Shown here: piece by piece, positions 52,904 through 61,510 of the stretch
How the letters are laid out: every line of letters starts with the position of its first letter
Numbering within the stretch: the first letter of the stretch is position 1
NCBI RefSeq assembly: GCF_030811215.1
Contig: NZ_JAUSQM010000001.1
Coordinates: 1,674,001 to 1,738,000 of the forward strand
Source: Nocardioides massiliensis
Lineage (GTDB): Bacteria > Actinomycetota > Actinomycetes > Propionibacteriales > Nocardioidaceae
Direction of reading: 5' to 3'
Length of the DNA: 64,000 bases
Program-made: the position numbers and the translations under genes
The notes under the pieces: generated by a model
Seen by the model: the letters and a program-made list of their open reading frames with translations, nothing else
Database searches by the model: none
Told to the model about the DNA's origin: nothing

Positions 52904-54798
52904 CACGCCTCCTGCGTGGTGTCGAGGGAGGTCACCAGGTCGGTGATGACCTCTTCGAGCTGGGCGGCCTTCAGCGGCATGCCGTTGACCTGGTTGTAGC
53001 CGATCGCGTCGACGAGGTACTTGGCGCGGATCAGCAGGGAGAGCTGGCCGAGGTTCATCTCGGGGATCAGCACCTTCTCGTAGCGCGCGAGGATCTCGCC
53101 GAGGTCGGCGGGGAACGGGTTGAGGTGGCGCAGGTGAGCTTGGGCGACCGCGTGGCCGGCGCGACGCGCACGGCGTACGCCGGCACCGATCGGCCCGTAG
53201 GTCGACCCCCACCCGAGGATGAGCACCCGGGCGGGGTTGTCGGGACCGTGCGGGTCGTCGAGCTCGGTGGGGGGAATGTCGGTGGCGATGCCGTCGATCT
53301 TGGCCTGGCGGATCCGCACCATCTTGTCGTGGTTGGCGGGGTCGTAGGAGATGTTGCCGTGCCCATCGCCCTTCTCCAGCCCGCCGATGCGGTGCTCGAG
53401 GCCGGGGGTGCCGGGCACGGCCAGGGGGCGGGCCAGGGTCTCGGGGTCGCGCAGGTAGGGCCAGAAGTCGGTCGCCTCGCCGTTGTCACCTTCGCCGTGG
53501 TTCTTCTCGGTGGCGAAGTTCGGCTCGATCGTGGGCAGCTCATCGACCTCGGGCAGCTGCCAGGGCTCGGAGCCGTTGGCGAGCATGCCGTCCGAAAGCA
53601 GCATCACGGGAGTGCGGTACTTGATCGCGAGGCGTGCGGCCTCGAGGGTCGCGTCGAAGCAGTCAGCCGGCGACTTCGGTGCGACGACCGGCAGCGGCGA
53701 CTCGCCGTTGCGGCCATACATCGCCTGCAGCAGGTCGGCCTGCTCGGTCTTGGTGGGCAGGCCGGTCGAGGGGCCACCGCGCTGCACGTCGATCACGAGC
53801 AACGGCAGCTCGGTCATCACCGCCAGCCCGATGGTCTCGGCCTTGAGCGCAACACCCGGTCCGGAGGTGGTGGTGACACCGAGCGCACCACCGAAGGAGG
53901 CGCCGAGCGCGGCACACACGCCGGCGATCTCGTCCTCGGCCTGCAGCGTGGTCACGCCGAAGCGCTTGTGCTTGCTGAGCTCGTGGAGGATGTCGGAGGC
54001 CGGGGTGATCGGGTAGGAGCCGAGGAACACCGGCAGGCCCGAGCGCACGCCGGCCGCGACCAGGCCGTACGCGGTGGCGAGGTTGCCGGTGATGTTGCGG
54101 TAGGTGCCCGCGGTCATCGCGGCGGGCTTGATCTCATACGACACCACGAACGTCTCGGTGGTCTCGCCGAAGTACCAGCCCGCCTTGAACGCGGTGATGT
54201 TGGCATCGCGGATCGCGGGGACCTTCGCGAAGCGCCGCTCGAGGAACGCGGTGGTGGAGTCGGTGGGACGCCCGTACATCCACGACAGCAGGCCCAGGGC
54301 GAACATGTTCTTCGCCCGCGCGGCGTCCTTGCGCGAGAGCCCGAACTCCTTGACCGCCTCCACCGTCATCCCGGTCAGGTCGACGGTGTGGACAGTGAAG
54401 TCGCCCAGCGAGCCGTCCTCGAGCGGGTTGGCGGCGTACCCGGCCTTGTCGAGATTGCGCTTGGTGAAGTCGTGGGTGTCGACGATCAGCGTGCCGCCCG
54501 GGCGCAGGTCGGAGGCGTTGGCCTTCAGCGCGGCGGGGTTCATCGCCACCAGCACGTCAGGGGCGTCGCCGGGGGTGAGGATGTCGTGGTCGGCGAAGTG
54601 CACCTGGAACGACGAGACGCCGGCCATCGTGCCCTGGGGTGCGCGGATCTCGGCGGGGAAGTTCGGCAGCGTCGACAGATCGTTGCCGAACGCCGCGGAC
54701 TCCGCGGTGAACCGGTCACCGGTCAGCTGCATGCCGTCACCGGAGTCGCCTGCGAACCGGATGATCACCCGGTCCAGCTGCTTGACCTGCTTGGTCAC
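52903..54798 (-). CDS. korA: 2-oxoglutarate:ferredoxin oxidoreductase, fused gamma-alpha subunit
   Basis: A 631-residue protein with the gamma domain first (RVIIRFAGDSGDGMQLTGD, residues 1-200) and the alpha pyrimidine-binding domain after (GSYPITPASDILHEL, DVQRGGPSTGLPTKTEQADL), then a C-terminal domain. This fused order is the mycobacterial KorA arrangement. GTG 54798 has AAGGAC about 5 nt upstream. A 14-bp palindrome lies about 87 bp upstream. Confidence 0.93.
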   Translation of the reverse strand: MTKQVKQLDRVIIRFAGDSGDGMQLTGDRFTAESAAFGNDLSTLPNFPAEIRAPQGTMAGVSSFQVHFADHDILTPGDAPDVLVAMNPAALKANASDLRPGGTLIVDTHDFTKRNLDKAGYAANPLEDGSLGDFTVHTVDLTGMTVEAVKEFGLSRKDAARAKNMFALGLLSWMYGRPTDSTTAFLERRFAKVPAIRDANITAFKAGWYFGETTETFVVSYEIKPAAMTAGTYRNITGNLATAYGLVAAGVRSGLPVFLGSYPITPASDILHELSKHKRFGVTTLQAEDEIAGVCAALGASFGGALGVTTTSGPGVALKAETIGLAVMTELPLLVIDVQRGGPSTGLPTKTEQADLLQAMYGRNGESPLPVVAPKSPADCFDATLEAARLAIKYRTPVMLLSDGMLANGSEPWQLPEVDELPTIEPNFATEKNHGEGDNGEATDFWPYLRDPETLARPLAVPGTPGLEHRIGGLEKGDGHGNISYDPANHDKMVRIRQAKIDGIATDIPPTELDDPHGPDNPARVLILGWGSTYGPIGAGVRRARRAGHAVAQAHLRHLNPFPADLGEILARYEKVLIPEMNLGQLSLLIRAKYLVDAIGYNQVNGMPLKAAQLEEVITDLVTSLDTTQEA

Positions 54799-55165
54799 GT
54801 CCTTGTCCCTACTTCCTGGTGTGCGGCCTCGTGCGCGTGGTCGACGCGCGGAGGGGGCCGCTGCTGCATCCCGTCCGCCGAAACTGGACAGGTGTCCAAG
54901 TACCAGCGTACGAGGCGGGCCGGGACGGGCACAGGCAAACGCCGGTAACACCCGTCACGTCGCTCGGACGCCGCATCCCTCGGTCATCCATCTTCCGACG
55001 CATCCATCGTGACGGCCGCATCCGGCCGGCTCGGGCCGTCTCGATGCGCGGACGTATCGGCAACTTTGTCGGCATGTTGCAGTGAACAACTAATCTCTAC
55101 TAACTTACTGTGTGTAGTTGTCGACCGATCCGAGCGGCCGACCGCCCCTGACCGAAGGAAGACCG
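54799..55165. other. Intergenic region between korA and sulfate transporter
   Basis: This 367-bp gap between divergent genes has no credible coding frame. It holds the palindrome at 54885-54898, and nearer the sulfate operon a locally AT-rich stretch (55080-55120) with CAACTA (55087-55092) and TAGTTG (55115-55120) as weak inverted repeats. That stretch is the likely promoter of the sulfate transport genes. Confidence 0.5.
54885..54898. promoter_or_regulatory. TGGACAGGTGTCCA palindrome upstream of korA
   Basis: TGGACA and TGTCCA form perfect 6-bp arms around 2 nt, 87 bp upstream of the korA start. It could be an operator for korAB; the binding protein is not known. Confidence 0.45.
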
Positions 55166-56230
55166 ATGAACCCGAACGCCAGTTCCGTCCCGACCCGCCC
55201 GCGCCAGGCCCGCCGCCTGGCCCTCATCGCCGGTGTCGCCGCCGCCGTGCTCGCGACCGCCGCCTGCGGGAGCGAGGACTCCGCCAGCGCGGCCGGCAGC
55301 ACTACCCTCGACATCGTCGGCTTCGCGGTCCCCGAGGCGGCCAACAAGGCCATCGCCGCCGAGTTCGTCGAGACGCCCGCGGGCGAGGGCGTCGAGTTCC
55401 AGACGTCGTACGGCGCCTCGGGCGACCAGAGCCGCGCCGTCGAGGCCGGCCTCGACGCCGACTACGTCCACTTCTCCGTCGCCAGTGACGTGACGCGGTT
55501 GGTCGACGCCGGCCTCGTCGACGAGACCTGGGACGACGGGGACAACAAGGGCGTCGTCTCGCGTTCCGTCGTCGTCTTCGGCGTGCGTGAGGGCAACCCG
55601 AAGGACATCCAGACCTGGGAGGACCTGATCGAGCCCGGCGTCGAGATCGTCACGCCCAACCCCGGCTCCTCGGGTGCGGCCCGGTGGAACGCGCTCGCGG
55701 CGTACGGCCAGGTCATCGCCGGCGGCGGCACCGAGGCGGAGGCGGCCGCCTACATCGACAAGTTCTTCGCCAACGTCGTCTCCCTGCCCGGCAGCGGCCG
55801 CGACGCCACCACCAGCTTTCTCGGCGGCACCGGAGACGTGCTGATGGCCTACGAGAACGAGGCGATCCTCGCCAACCAGTCGGGCCAGGGCTTCGACTAC
55901 ATCATCCCGGAGACCACGCTCCTCATCGAGAACCCCGGCGCGATCCTCAAGGGCGCCGACCCCAAGGCGCAGGACTGGCTCGACTTCGTCCTCAGCGACG
56001 AGGGCCAGCGCCAGTTCGCGCTGACCGGCTTCCGCCCGATCCGTGACGACGTCGACTTCGGCGGGACCGTCGAGGGCGCCAACGACCCGAGCGACCCGTT
56101 CCCGGCCGTGCCCCGCCTGCTGACGGTGGAGGAGGACTTCGGCAGCTGGTCGGAGCTGTCGGCGAAGTTCTTCGACGAGGAGGACGGCATCGTGACCAAG
56201 GCGATCATCGCCTCGGGCAAGGCCGAGTGA
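55166..56230 (+). CDS. Sulfate/thiosulfate ABC transporter substrate-binding lipoprotein
   Basis: A 354-residue Sbp/CysP-family receptor. The signal sequence ends in a lipobox (ATAAC). Then LDIVGFAVPEAANKAIAAEF, QTSYGASGDQSRAVEAGLDA, DYVHFSVASDVTRLVDAGLV and TPNPGSSGAARWN, all characteristic of sulfate-binding proteins. ATG 55166 is preceded by GAAGGAAG. It overlaps the first permease gene by 4 nt. Confidence 0.92.
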   Translation: MNPNASSVPTRPRQARRLALIAGVAAAVLATAACGSEDSASAAGSTTLDIVGFAVPEAANKAIAAEFVETPAGEGVEFQTSYGASGDQSRAVEAGLDADYVHFSVASDVTRLVDAGLVDETWDDGDNKGVVSRSVVVFGVREGNPKDIQTWEDLIEPGVEIVTPNPGSSGAARWNALAAYGQVIAGGGTEAEAAAYIDKFFANVVSLPGSGRDATTSFLGGTGDVLMAYENEAILANQSGQGFDYIIPETTLLIENPGAILKGADPKAQDWLDFVLSDEGQRQFALTGFRPIRDDVDFGGTVEGANDPSDPFPAVPRLLTVEEDFGSWSELSAKFFDEEDGIVTKAIIASGKAE

Positions 56231-57015
56231 GCACCCTCACCCGCGCCTCCGGCCTCGGCCTCGGCCTGGCGATGACGTGGTTCAGCCTGCTCGTGCTGAT
56301 CCCTCTGAGCGCCGTCGTCTTCACCGCGGCCGGCGGTGGGTGGGACCTGTTCTGGCGCACCGTCACCAGCGAGCAGACCGCTGCCGCGATCCGGCTCACC
56401 GTCGGCCAGGCCGCGCTCGTGACTGTCGTCAACGTCGTCATGGGCACGCTGATCGCCTGGGTGCTGGTCCGCGACCACTTCCGCGGCAAGGCGCTGCTCG
56501 AGGTGCTCATCGACATCCCGTTCGCACTCCCCACGATCGTCGCCGGCCTGGTCCTGCTCGCGCTCTATGGCAAGGACTCACCCCTCGGCATCGACGTGGC
56601 CAACCAGCGCTCGGCGGTGTTCTTGGCGTTCCTCTTCGTCACGCTGCCGTTCGTCGTCCGCATGGTGCAGCCGACGCTCGCCGAGCTCGACCGCGAGGTC
56701 GAGGAGGCGGCGGCGTCACTGGGCGCGGGCAAGGTGACGACCTTCCGGCGGGTGATCCTGCCGAGCCTCGTCCCGGCGATCACGGCGGGCGCGGCGCTGT
56801 CGTTCGCCCGCGGCGTGAGTGAGTACGGCTCGCTCGTCCTGCTGTCGGGCAACCTGCCGTTCAAGACCGAGGTGACGTCGGTGCGGATCCTCTCCAGCAT
56901 CGAGAACAACAACCTCGCCGGCGCCGCCGCCACTGCCACCGTGCTGCTGGCGATCTCGCTGGCCGTGATCGTCCTGCTCGACGTGATCCAGAGGCGGGTG
57001 TCGGGCCGTGTCTGA
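56227..57015 (+). CDS. cysT: Sulfate ABC transporter permease
   Basis: A 262-residue permease with six transmembrane helices and the EAA loop EEAAASLGAGKVTTFRRVILP. ALPTIVAGLVLLALYG and SEYGSLVLLSGNLPFKTEV are typical of CysT (CysU). It overlaps the receptor gene and the second permease gene, so all are co-translated. Confidence 0.93.
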   Translation: MSTLTRASGLGLGLAMTWFSLLVLIPLSAVVFTAAGGGWDLFWRTVTSEQTAAAIRLTVGQAALVTVVNVVMGTLIAWVLVRDHFRGKALLEVLIDIPFALPTIVAGLVLLALYGKDSPLGIDVANQRSAVFLAFLFVTLPFVVRMVQPTLAELDREVEEAAASLGAGKVTTFRRVILPSLVPAITAGAALSFARGVSEYGSLVLLSGNLPFKTEVTSVRILSSIENNNLAGAAATATVLLAISLAVIVLLDVIQRRVSGRV

Positions 57016-57835
57016 GACAAGGACCCGGGCCCGGCGTACGCCGACCACCTACGTGCTGCGCCTCGTCGTGGCGGCGTACCTCTTCCTGCTCGTCGCGTGG
57101 CCGGTGTCGCTGGTCGCCGTCAACACCTTCGAGGACGGCTTCGCCTCGCTGGAGGCGATCCTCACCGACCCCGACGTGATCACCGCCCTGCAGCTGACCG
57201 TGACGGTCGCGATCATCGCGGTCGTCGTCAACACGGTCTTCGGCGTCGGCATGTCACTGCTGCTGGTGCGCCAGGAGTTCCCCGGCAAGCGCCTGTTGAG
57301 CGCACTGATCGACCTGCCACTGTCGGTGTCGCCGATCGTGGTGGGGCTCGCGCTGGTCCTCGTGTACGGCGGGCGCAACGGCTGGTTCGGCCCCACGCTC
57401 GAGAGCGCGGGGTTCCAGGTCATCTTCGCCACCCCCGGCATCGTGATGGCGACGGTGTTCGTGGCGCTGCCGCTGGTGATCCGCGAGGTCGTGCCGGTGC
57501 TGCAGGAGATCGGCACCGAGCAGGAGCAGGCCGCGCGCAGCCTGGGCGCCAACAGCTGGCAGACCTTCCGCCGGATCACCCTGCCTGCCATCAAGTGGGC
57601 CGTGGTGTACGGCGTCGTGCTCAGCCTGGCGCGCTCGCTCGGGGAGTTCGGCGCGGTGAAGGTCGTGTCCGGCAACGTCCTGGGCCAGACCCGCACGGCG
57701 ACGCTCGTCGTCGAGGAGAAGTACCTCAATTTCGACCAACAGGGGGCGTACGCGACCGCCTTTCTGCTCGCCCTGGTGTCCGTCGCGTGCATCGTGATCG
57801 TGGCGATCATCCGCCCGAAGGAAGAACGCCGATGA
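57008..57835 (+). CDS. cysW: Sulfate ABC transporter permease
   Basis: A 275-residue permease, partner of Cys[24 protein letters not shown] loop [43 protein letters not shown] 57008 lies inside the cysT 3' end (8-nt overlap). A CysW-specific C-terminus ([19 protein letters not shown]-like) follows. Confidence 0.93.
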   Translation: MSETRTRARRTPTTYVLRLVVAAYLFLLVAWPVSLVAVNTFEDGFASLEAILTDPDVITALQLTVTVAIIAVVVNTVFGVGMSLLLVRQEFPGKRLLSALIDLPLSVSPIVVGLALVLVYGGRNGWFGPTLESAGFQVIFATPGIVMATVFVALPLVIREVVPVLQEIGTEQEQAARSLGANSWQTFRRITLPAIKWAVVYGVVLSLARSLGEFGAVKVVSGNVLGQTRTATLVVEEKYLNFDQQGAYATAFLLALVSVACIVIVAIIRPKEERR

Positions 57836-57854
57836 GGCGAGAAGGGATGCCGTC

Positions 57855-58838
57855 ATGAGCATCGAGATCACCGGCGTCACGAAGAGCTTCGGCGACTTCG
57901 TCGCCCTCCAGGACGTCGACCTCACGATTCCCAGCGGCGGGCTCACTGCGCTGCTCGGCCCGTCCGGCGGCGGCAAGTCGACGCTGCTTCGCATCATCGC
58001 CGGGCTGGAGAGCGCCGACAGCGGGCGCGTCGTCATCGAGGGCAAGGACGCGACGGGGCTGCCGGCGCAGAAGCGCAACGTGGGCTTCGTCTTCCAGCAC
58101 TACGCGGCGTTCAAGCACATGAGCGTCGCCAAGAACGTTGCCTTCGGGTTGGAGATCCGCAAGCGTCCCAAGGACGAGATCCAGCGCAAGGTCATCGAGC
58201 TGCTGGAGCTGGTCCACCTCGACCAGTTCGCCCACCGGCTGCCCGCCCAGCTCTCGGGTGGCCAACGGCAGCGGATGGCGCTCGCGCGGGCGCTGGCGAT
58301 CGAGCCGTCGGTCCTGCTCCTCGACGAGCCGTTCGGCGCCCTGGACGCGAAGGTGCGCAAGGAGCTGCGCGACTGGTTGCGCCGGCTGCACGACGGGGTG
58401 CACGTGACCACGGTCTTCGTGACCCACGACCAGGAGGAGGCGCTCGAGGTCGCCGACGAGATCGTCGTGATCAACCAGGGGCGCATCGAGCAGATCGGCG
58501 CGCCCGACGAGCTCTACGACGCCCCGGCAAACGACTTCGTCATGGGCTTCCTCGGCGACGTCACCCGCCTCGGCGGCCAGCTGATCCGCCCGCACGACAT
58601 CGAGGTGCACACCGTCCCGGTCGCCGACGACCCGTCCGAGGTGCACGCCGGCGAGGTCGCCCGGCTCACCCGCGTCGGGTTCGAGGTGCGGCTGCTCGTC
58701 CTCACCGTCGACGGCGAGGAGGCCCAGGTCGCCCTCACCCGGGCCGACGCCCGCGCCAGCGGCGTCGAGGTGGGCTCGCGGGTCTGGCTGCGTCCCCACC
58801 GCGGCGCGACCACGGTCCCGGTCGTCCGCGCGGTGTGA
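57855..58838 (+). CDS. cysA: Sulfate ABC transporter ATP-binding protein
   Basis: A 327-residue ATPase: Walker [11 protein letters not shown]-loop [12 protein letters not shown], signature [15 protein letters not shown], Walker [13 protein letters not shown] and H-loop [11 protein letters not shown]. The C-terminal third is a TOBE domain ([10 protein letters not shown] to LRPHRG). It drives sulfate import with the three genes upstream. It ends 5 bp before the convergent regulator gene. Confidence 0.94.
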   Translation: MSIEITGVTKSFGDFVALQDVDLTIPSGGLTALLGPSGGGKSTLLRIIAGLESADSGRVVIEGKDATGLPAQKRNVGFVFQHYAAFKHMSVAKNVAFGLEIRKRPKDEIQRKVIELLELVHLDQFAHRLPAQLSGGQRQRMALARALAIEPSVLLLDEPFGALDAKVRKELRDWLRRLHDGVHVTTVFVTHDQEEALEVADEIVVINQGRIEQIGAPDELYDAPANDFVMGFLGDVTRLGGQLIRPHDIEVHTVPVADDPSEVHAGEVARLTRVGFEVRLLVLTVDGEEAQVALTRADARASGVEVGSRVWLRPHRGATTVPVVRAV

Positions 58839-58843
58839 GCGCC

Positions 58844-59692
58844 TCAGTGCGCGGTGTCCACCTCGGCCAACGCGCGCAGGAGCACGGACGCGGCGAGTCC
58901 CCAGGCGGCGGACTCGCGGGCGTCGGGCAGCCGAGCCGGTGGCGGGGCGGGGACATCGGCGACGCCGAGCCCGCCCAGCAACCGGTGGGCGGCGACCGCG
59001 GCGTCGGCCACCACCGCCGGGTCAAGGGACCAGACCGCCTCGAAGCGTCGTCGGCCGTCGGCCACGCCCTCCTGGCCGGGCAGCTCCCATGCGGCGAGGG
59101 CGGCGCTGTGGTCCGGCGCGTGGCAGACGACCGACCACTCCCGCGCCAGCGGCGAGTCCTCCGGGATCTCCACCACCTGCAACGACGTACGCCGATCCGC
59201 GTCGCCGACCCCGGTCGCGGCGACCACCGCCACCTCGGCGGTGCGCGCGAGCTCGCGCCAGCGGGACGCGGAGGAGTCGAGGAACCGGTGGCGCTGGAAG
59301 CCGGCGTACAGATGCGGGCTGCTGGCCCGGGCGCAGCACTCGTTCTCGATCGCGTGGCTCAGCGCCAGCAGCGTGCGCTTGGTGAGCGTCTGGACGGGCA
59401 GCTCCGGGTGCAGGCGCCGCACTGCTGCGAAGACGGTGCGGTCCGTGGGGTGCACGGCAGCGCGCACGCGGCCGATGGCCGCGTCGAGCGTGAGCCCGTC
59501 GGCGCGCAGAGCCAGCACGCGCCGTACGTCGTCGACCGCGCCGGCGGCGTAGCGCCGGTGCCGCCCCCGCTCGCGCGCGACCACGGGGAACCCGTGGCGG
59601 GACTCCCAGGCTCGCAGCGTCGTGGCGCTCACGCCGGTGGCAGCGGCGACCTGGCTGATGGTGAGGCCCGGCCTCGACAATTGGTCCACCAC
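58844..59692 (-). CDS. MerR-type HTH protein with DICT sensory domain
   Basis: A 282-residue regulator. Residues about 8-75 form a MerR winged helix (LTISQVAAATGVSATTLRAWESRHG, RRYAAGAVDDVRRV), followed by a DICT-like domain (SHAIENECCARASSPHLYAG, FQRHRFLDSSASRWRELART). DICT domains occur with diguanylate cyclases, two-component systems and light- or redox-responsive regulators. GTG 59692 or 59689 is the start; no good Shine-Dalgarno precedes it, so the mRNA may be leaderless. It diverges from a degenerate FHA gene. Confidence 0.75.
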   Translation of the reverse strand: MVDQLSRPGLTISQVAAATGVSATTLRAWESRHGFPVVARERGRHRRYAAGAVDDVRRVLALRADGLTLDAAIGRVRAAVHPTDRTVFAAVRRLHPELPVQTLTKRTLLALSHAIENECCARASSPHLYAGFQRHRFLDSSASRWRELARTAEVAVVAATGVGDADRRTSLQVVEIPEDSPLAREWSVVCHAPDHSAALAAWELPGQEGVADGRRRFEAVWSLDPAVVADAAVAAHRLLGGLGVADVPAPPPARLPDARESAAWGLAASVLLRALAEVDTAH

Positions 59693-59773
59693 AGGAGTGT
59701 AAATCTCGACAGCGTGTGGAAGGAGGGGCTGCGAGAGGTCGGGCCGGCCGACCTGCGAGACCGAGGAGCTGCA

Positions 59774-60163
59774 ATGACGCGCACCGCCCCCGCCGCCACC
59801 GTGACCGACCTCCTTCCCCGCACGGGCCCGTTCCACGCCGGCGCCGAGCTGCCCCGCCTCGTCCTGCCGGCCGGCCGCGGCTGGGAGGACGCCGTCCAGC
59901 TCCTCACCGAGACCACCGCCATCGGCTCGGCCGAGTCCGCCGGCCTGCGGCTGCCCGGGCTGAGCCCCGTGCAGGCCGTCGTGCGCCGCGGGGCCGACGG
60001 GTGCTATCGGCTCGCCGCGCTGGCCAGCGCTCCGGAGGTCCGCGTCGACGGTGAGCTCCTCGAGGTCGGCCACGAGGCGGTCCTCACCGACGGCAGCTCG
60101 ATCGAGGTCGGGCTGTGGTACCTCACCTTCGCGACCTCGCCCGCGGTGCGCCAGAGCGCCTGA
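59774..60163 (+). CDS. FHA-like domain protein, degenerate
   Basis: A 129-residue protein whose layout fits an FHA beta-sandwich (TAIGSAESAGLRLPGLSPVQ, YRLAALASAPEVRVDGELLE, LTDGSSIEVGLWYLTF). However, the phosphothreonine-binding residues are not conserved: the usual GR is GS, the SxxH is SPVQ and the NG is DG. It may thus be a fold relative without phosphopeptide binding. GAGGAG lies before ATG 59774. It diverges from the MerR/DICT gene and may be its target. Confidence 0.65.
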   Translation: MTRTAPAATVTDLLPRTGPFHAGAELPRLVLPAGRGWEDAVQLLTETTAIGSAESAGLRLPGLSPVQAVVRRGADGCYRLAALASAPEVRVDGELLEVGHEAVLTDGSSIEVGLWYLTFATSPAVRQSA

Positions 60164-60206
60164 GCGGGCACGCGCACCGCACCTTCGGGCGGCTCGCTAC
60201 CATCGT

Positions 60207-60218
60207 TACCGGCCGGTA
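60207..60218. promoter_or_regulatory. TACCGGCCGGTA palindrome before acyl-CoA dehydrogenase
   Basis: A perfect 12-bp palindrome lies 41 bp upstream of the acyl-CoA dehydrogenase start, in the position of an operator. GC-rich palindromes are common by chance here, so the confidence is moderate. Confidence 0.45.
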
Positions 60219-60259
60219 GGTCGCCGGTCTTCGTCAGTCGAGCTCACCGGAGGGGACCC

Positions 60260-61405
60260 ATGCGCCGCACGATCTACAACGAGGACCACGAGGCTTTCCG
60301 CTCGTCGGTGCGCGAGTTCCTCGAGCGGACCGTGTTGCCCAACGTCGAGCAGTACGCCGAGGACAAGGCGATCCCGCGCGAGTTCTGGATCGAGGGCGGC
60401 AAGCAGGGGTTCTGGGGTCTGAACATCCCCGAGGAGTACGGCGGTGCCGGCGCCGGTGACTACCGGTTCAACGCCGTGCTCGCCGAGGAGCTCAGCAAGG
60501 TCAACGCCGCCCTGGGCTCGTGCGGCGGGATCCACTTCGACATCACCGCGCCCTATCTCGTGGAGCTCGGCACGCCAGCGCAGAAGCAGCGCTGGCTTCC
60601 GGGCGTGGCGAGCGGCGAGATCCTGCTGGCCATCGGCATGACCGAGCCGTCCGGTGGCTCCGACCTCGCCGCGCTGAAGACCACCGCCGTCCGCGACGGC
60701 GACGAGTGGGTCATCAACGGGTCCAAGACCTTCATCACCAACGGCTTCTCCGCCGACCTGGTCCTCGTCGCCGCGCGCACCAGCCCGGAGAAGAAGTCGC
60801 GCGGCATCACGCTGTTCGCCGTCGAGACCACCAAGCCCGGCTTCAGCCGCGGCCGCAAGCTCGACAAGGTCGGCCAGGACGAGTCCGACACCGCCGAGCT
60901 GTTCTTCGAAGACGTCCGGGTCACCGACGCCGAGGTCGTCGGCGAGGTCGACAGCGGCTTCATCCACATGATGCAGAAGCTGCCGCAGGAGCGTCTGGGC
61001 TGTGCGGTCTCCAACGTCGCGCACGCCAAGCAGATCCTCATCGAGACGCTGCAGTACGCCAAGGACCGCAAGGCCTTCGGCCAGTCGATCGGGCAGTTCC
61101 AGCACAACAAGTTCCTGCTCGCCGACCTGTTCACCCGCATCGAGGTCACCGAGACCTACATCGACCAGTGCGTCGTCGCCCACGACCAGGGTGAGCTCAC
61201 CCCGGTCGACGCCGCGAAGGCGAAGTGGTGGAGCTCGCAGGTGCAGAACGAGGTGCTCGACCACTGCGTCCAGCTGCACGGCGGCTACGGCTTCATGAAC
61301 GAGTACCGCGTCGCCCGCGCCTGGCGCGACGCCCGCGTCTCGAAGATCTGGGCCGGCTCCAACGAGATCATGAAGGAGCTCATCGGCCGCGACCTCGGTC
61401 TCTGA
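60260..61405 (+). CDS. Acyl-CoA dehydrogenase, long-chain (LCAD) type
   Basis: A 381-residue acyl-CoA dehydrogenase: GMTEPSGGSDLAALKTTAV, FITNGFSADLVLVAARTSP, LHGGYGFMNEYRVARAWRDARV and KIWAGSNEIMKELIGRDL. As in LCAD, the glutamate of YEGT is absent (WAGSN) and the likely catalytic base is in LPQERL. It prefers long or branched chains if this analogy holds. A GGAGGGG site precedes ATG 60260, and a palindrome lies upstream. Confidence 0.93.
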   Translation: MRRTIYNEDHEAFRSSVREFLERTVLPNVEQYAEDKAIPREFWIEGGKQGFWGLNIPEEYGGAGAGDYRFNAVLAEELSKVNAALGSCGGIHFDITAPYLVELGTPAQKQRWLPGVASGEILLAIGMTEPSGGSDLAALKTTAVRDGDEWVINGSKTFITNGFSADLVLVAARTSPEKKSRGITLFAVETTKPGFSRGRKLDKVGQDESDTAELFFEDVRVTDAEVVGEVDSGFIHMMQKLPQERLGCAVSNVAHAKQILIETLQYAKDRKAFGQSIGQFQHNKFLLADLFTRIEVTETYIDQCVVAHDQGELTPVDAAKAKWWSSQVQNEVLDHCVQLHGGYGFMNEYRVARAWRDARVSKIWAGSNEIMKELIGRDLGL

Positions 61406-61445
61406 CGCTCCGGGCAGTTTCACCGCCCGACTAACGACACGCCCG

Positions 61446-61493
61446 CTGGTCGAACGAAACTGACGCCTCAGGCGCCCAGTTTCGTTCGACCGG
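61446..61493. terminator. Strong hairpin between acyl-CoA dehydrogenase and GGT-like genes
   Basis: GGTCGAACGAAACTG (61448-61462) pairs perfectly with CAGTTTCGTTCGACC (61477-61491), and CGCC/GGCG inside extends the stem. It lies 42 nt after the stop of the acyl-CoA dehydrogenase and probably terminates its transcript. Confidence 0.75.
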
Positions 61494-61510
61494 TGTTGTC
61501 TCTGGGGCCA

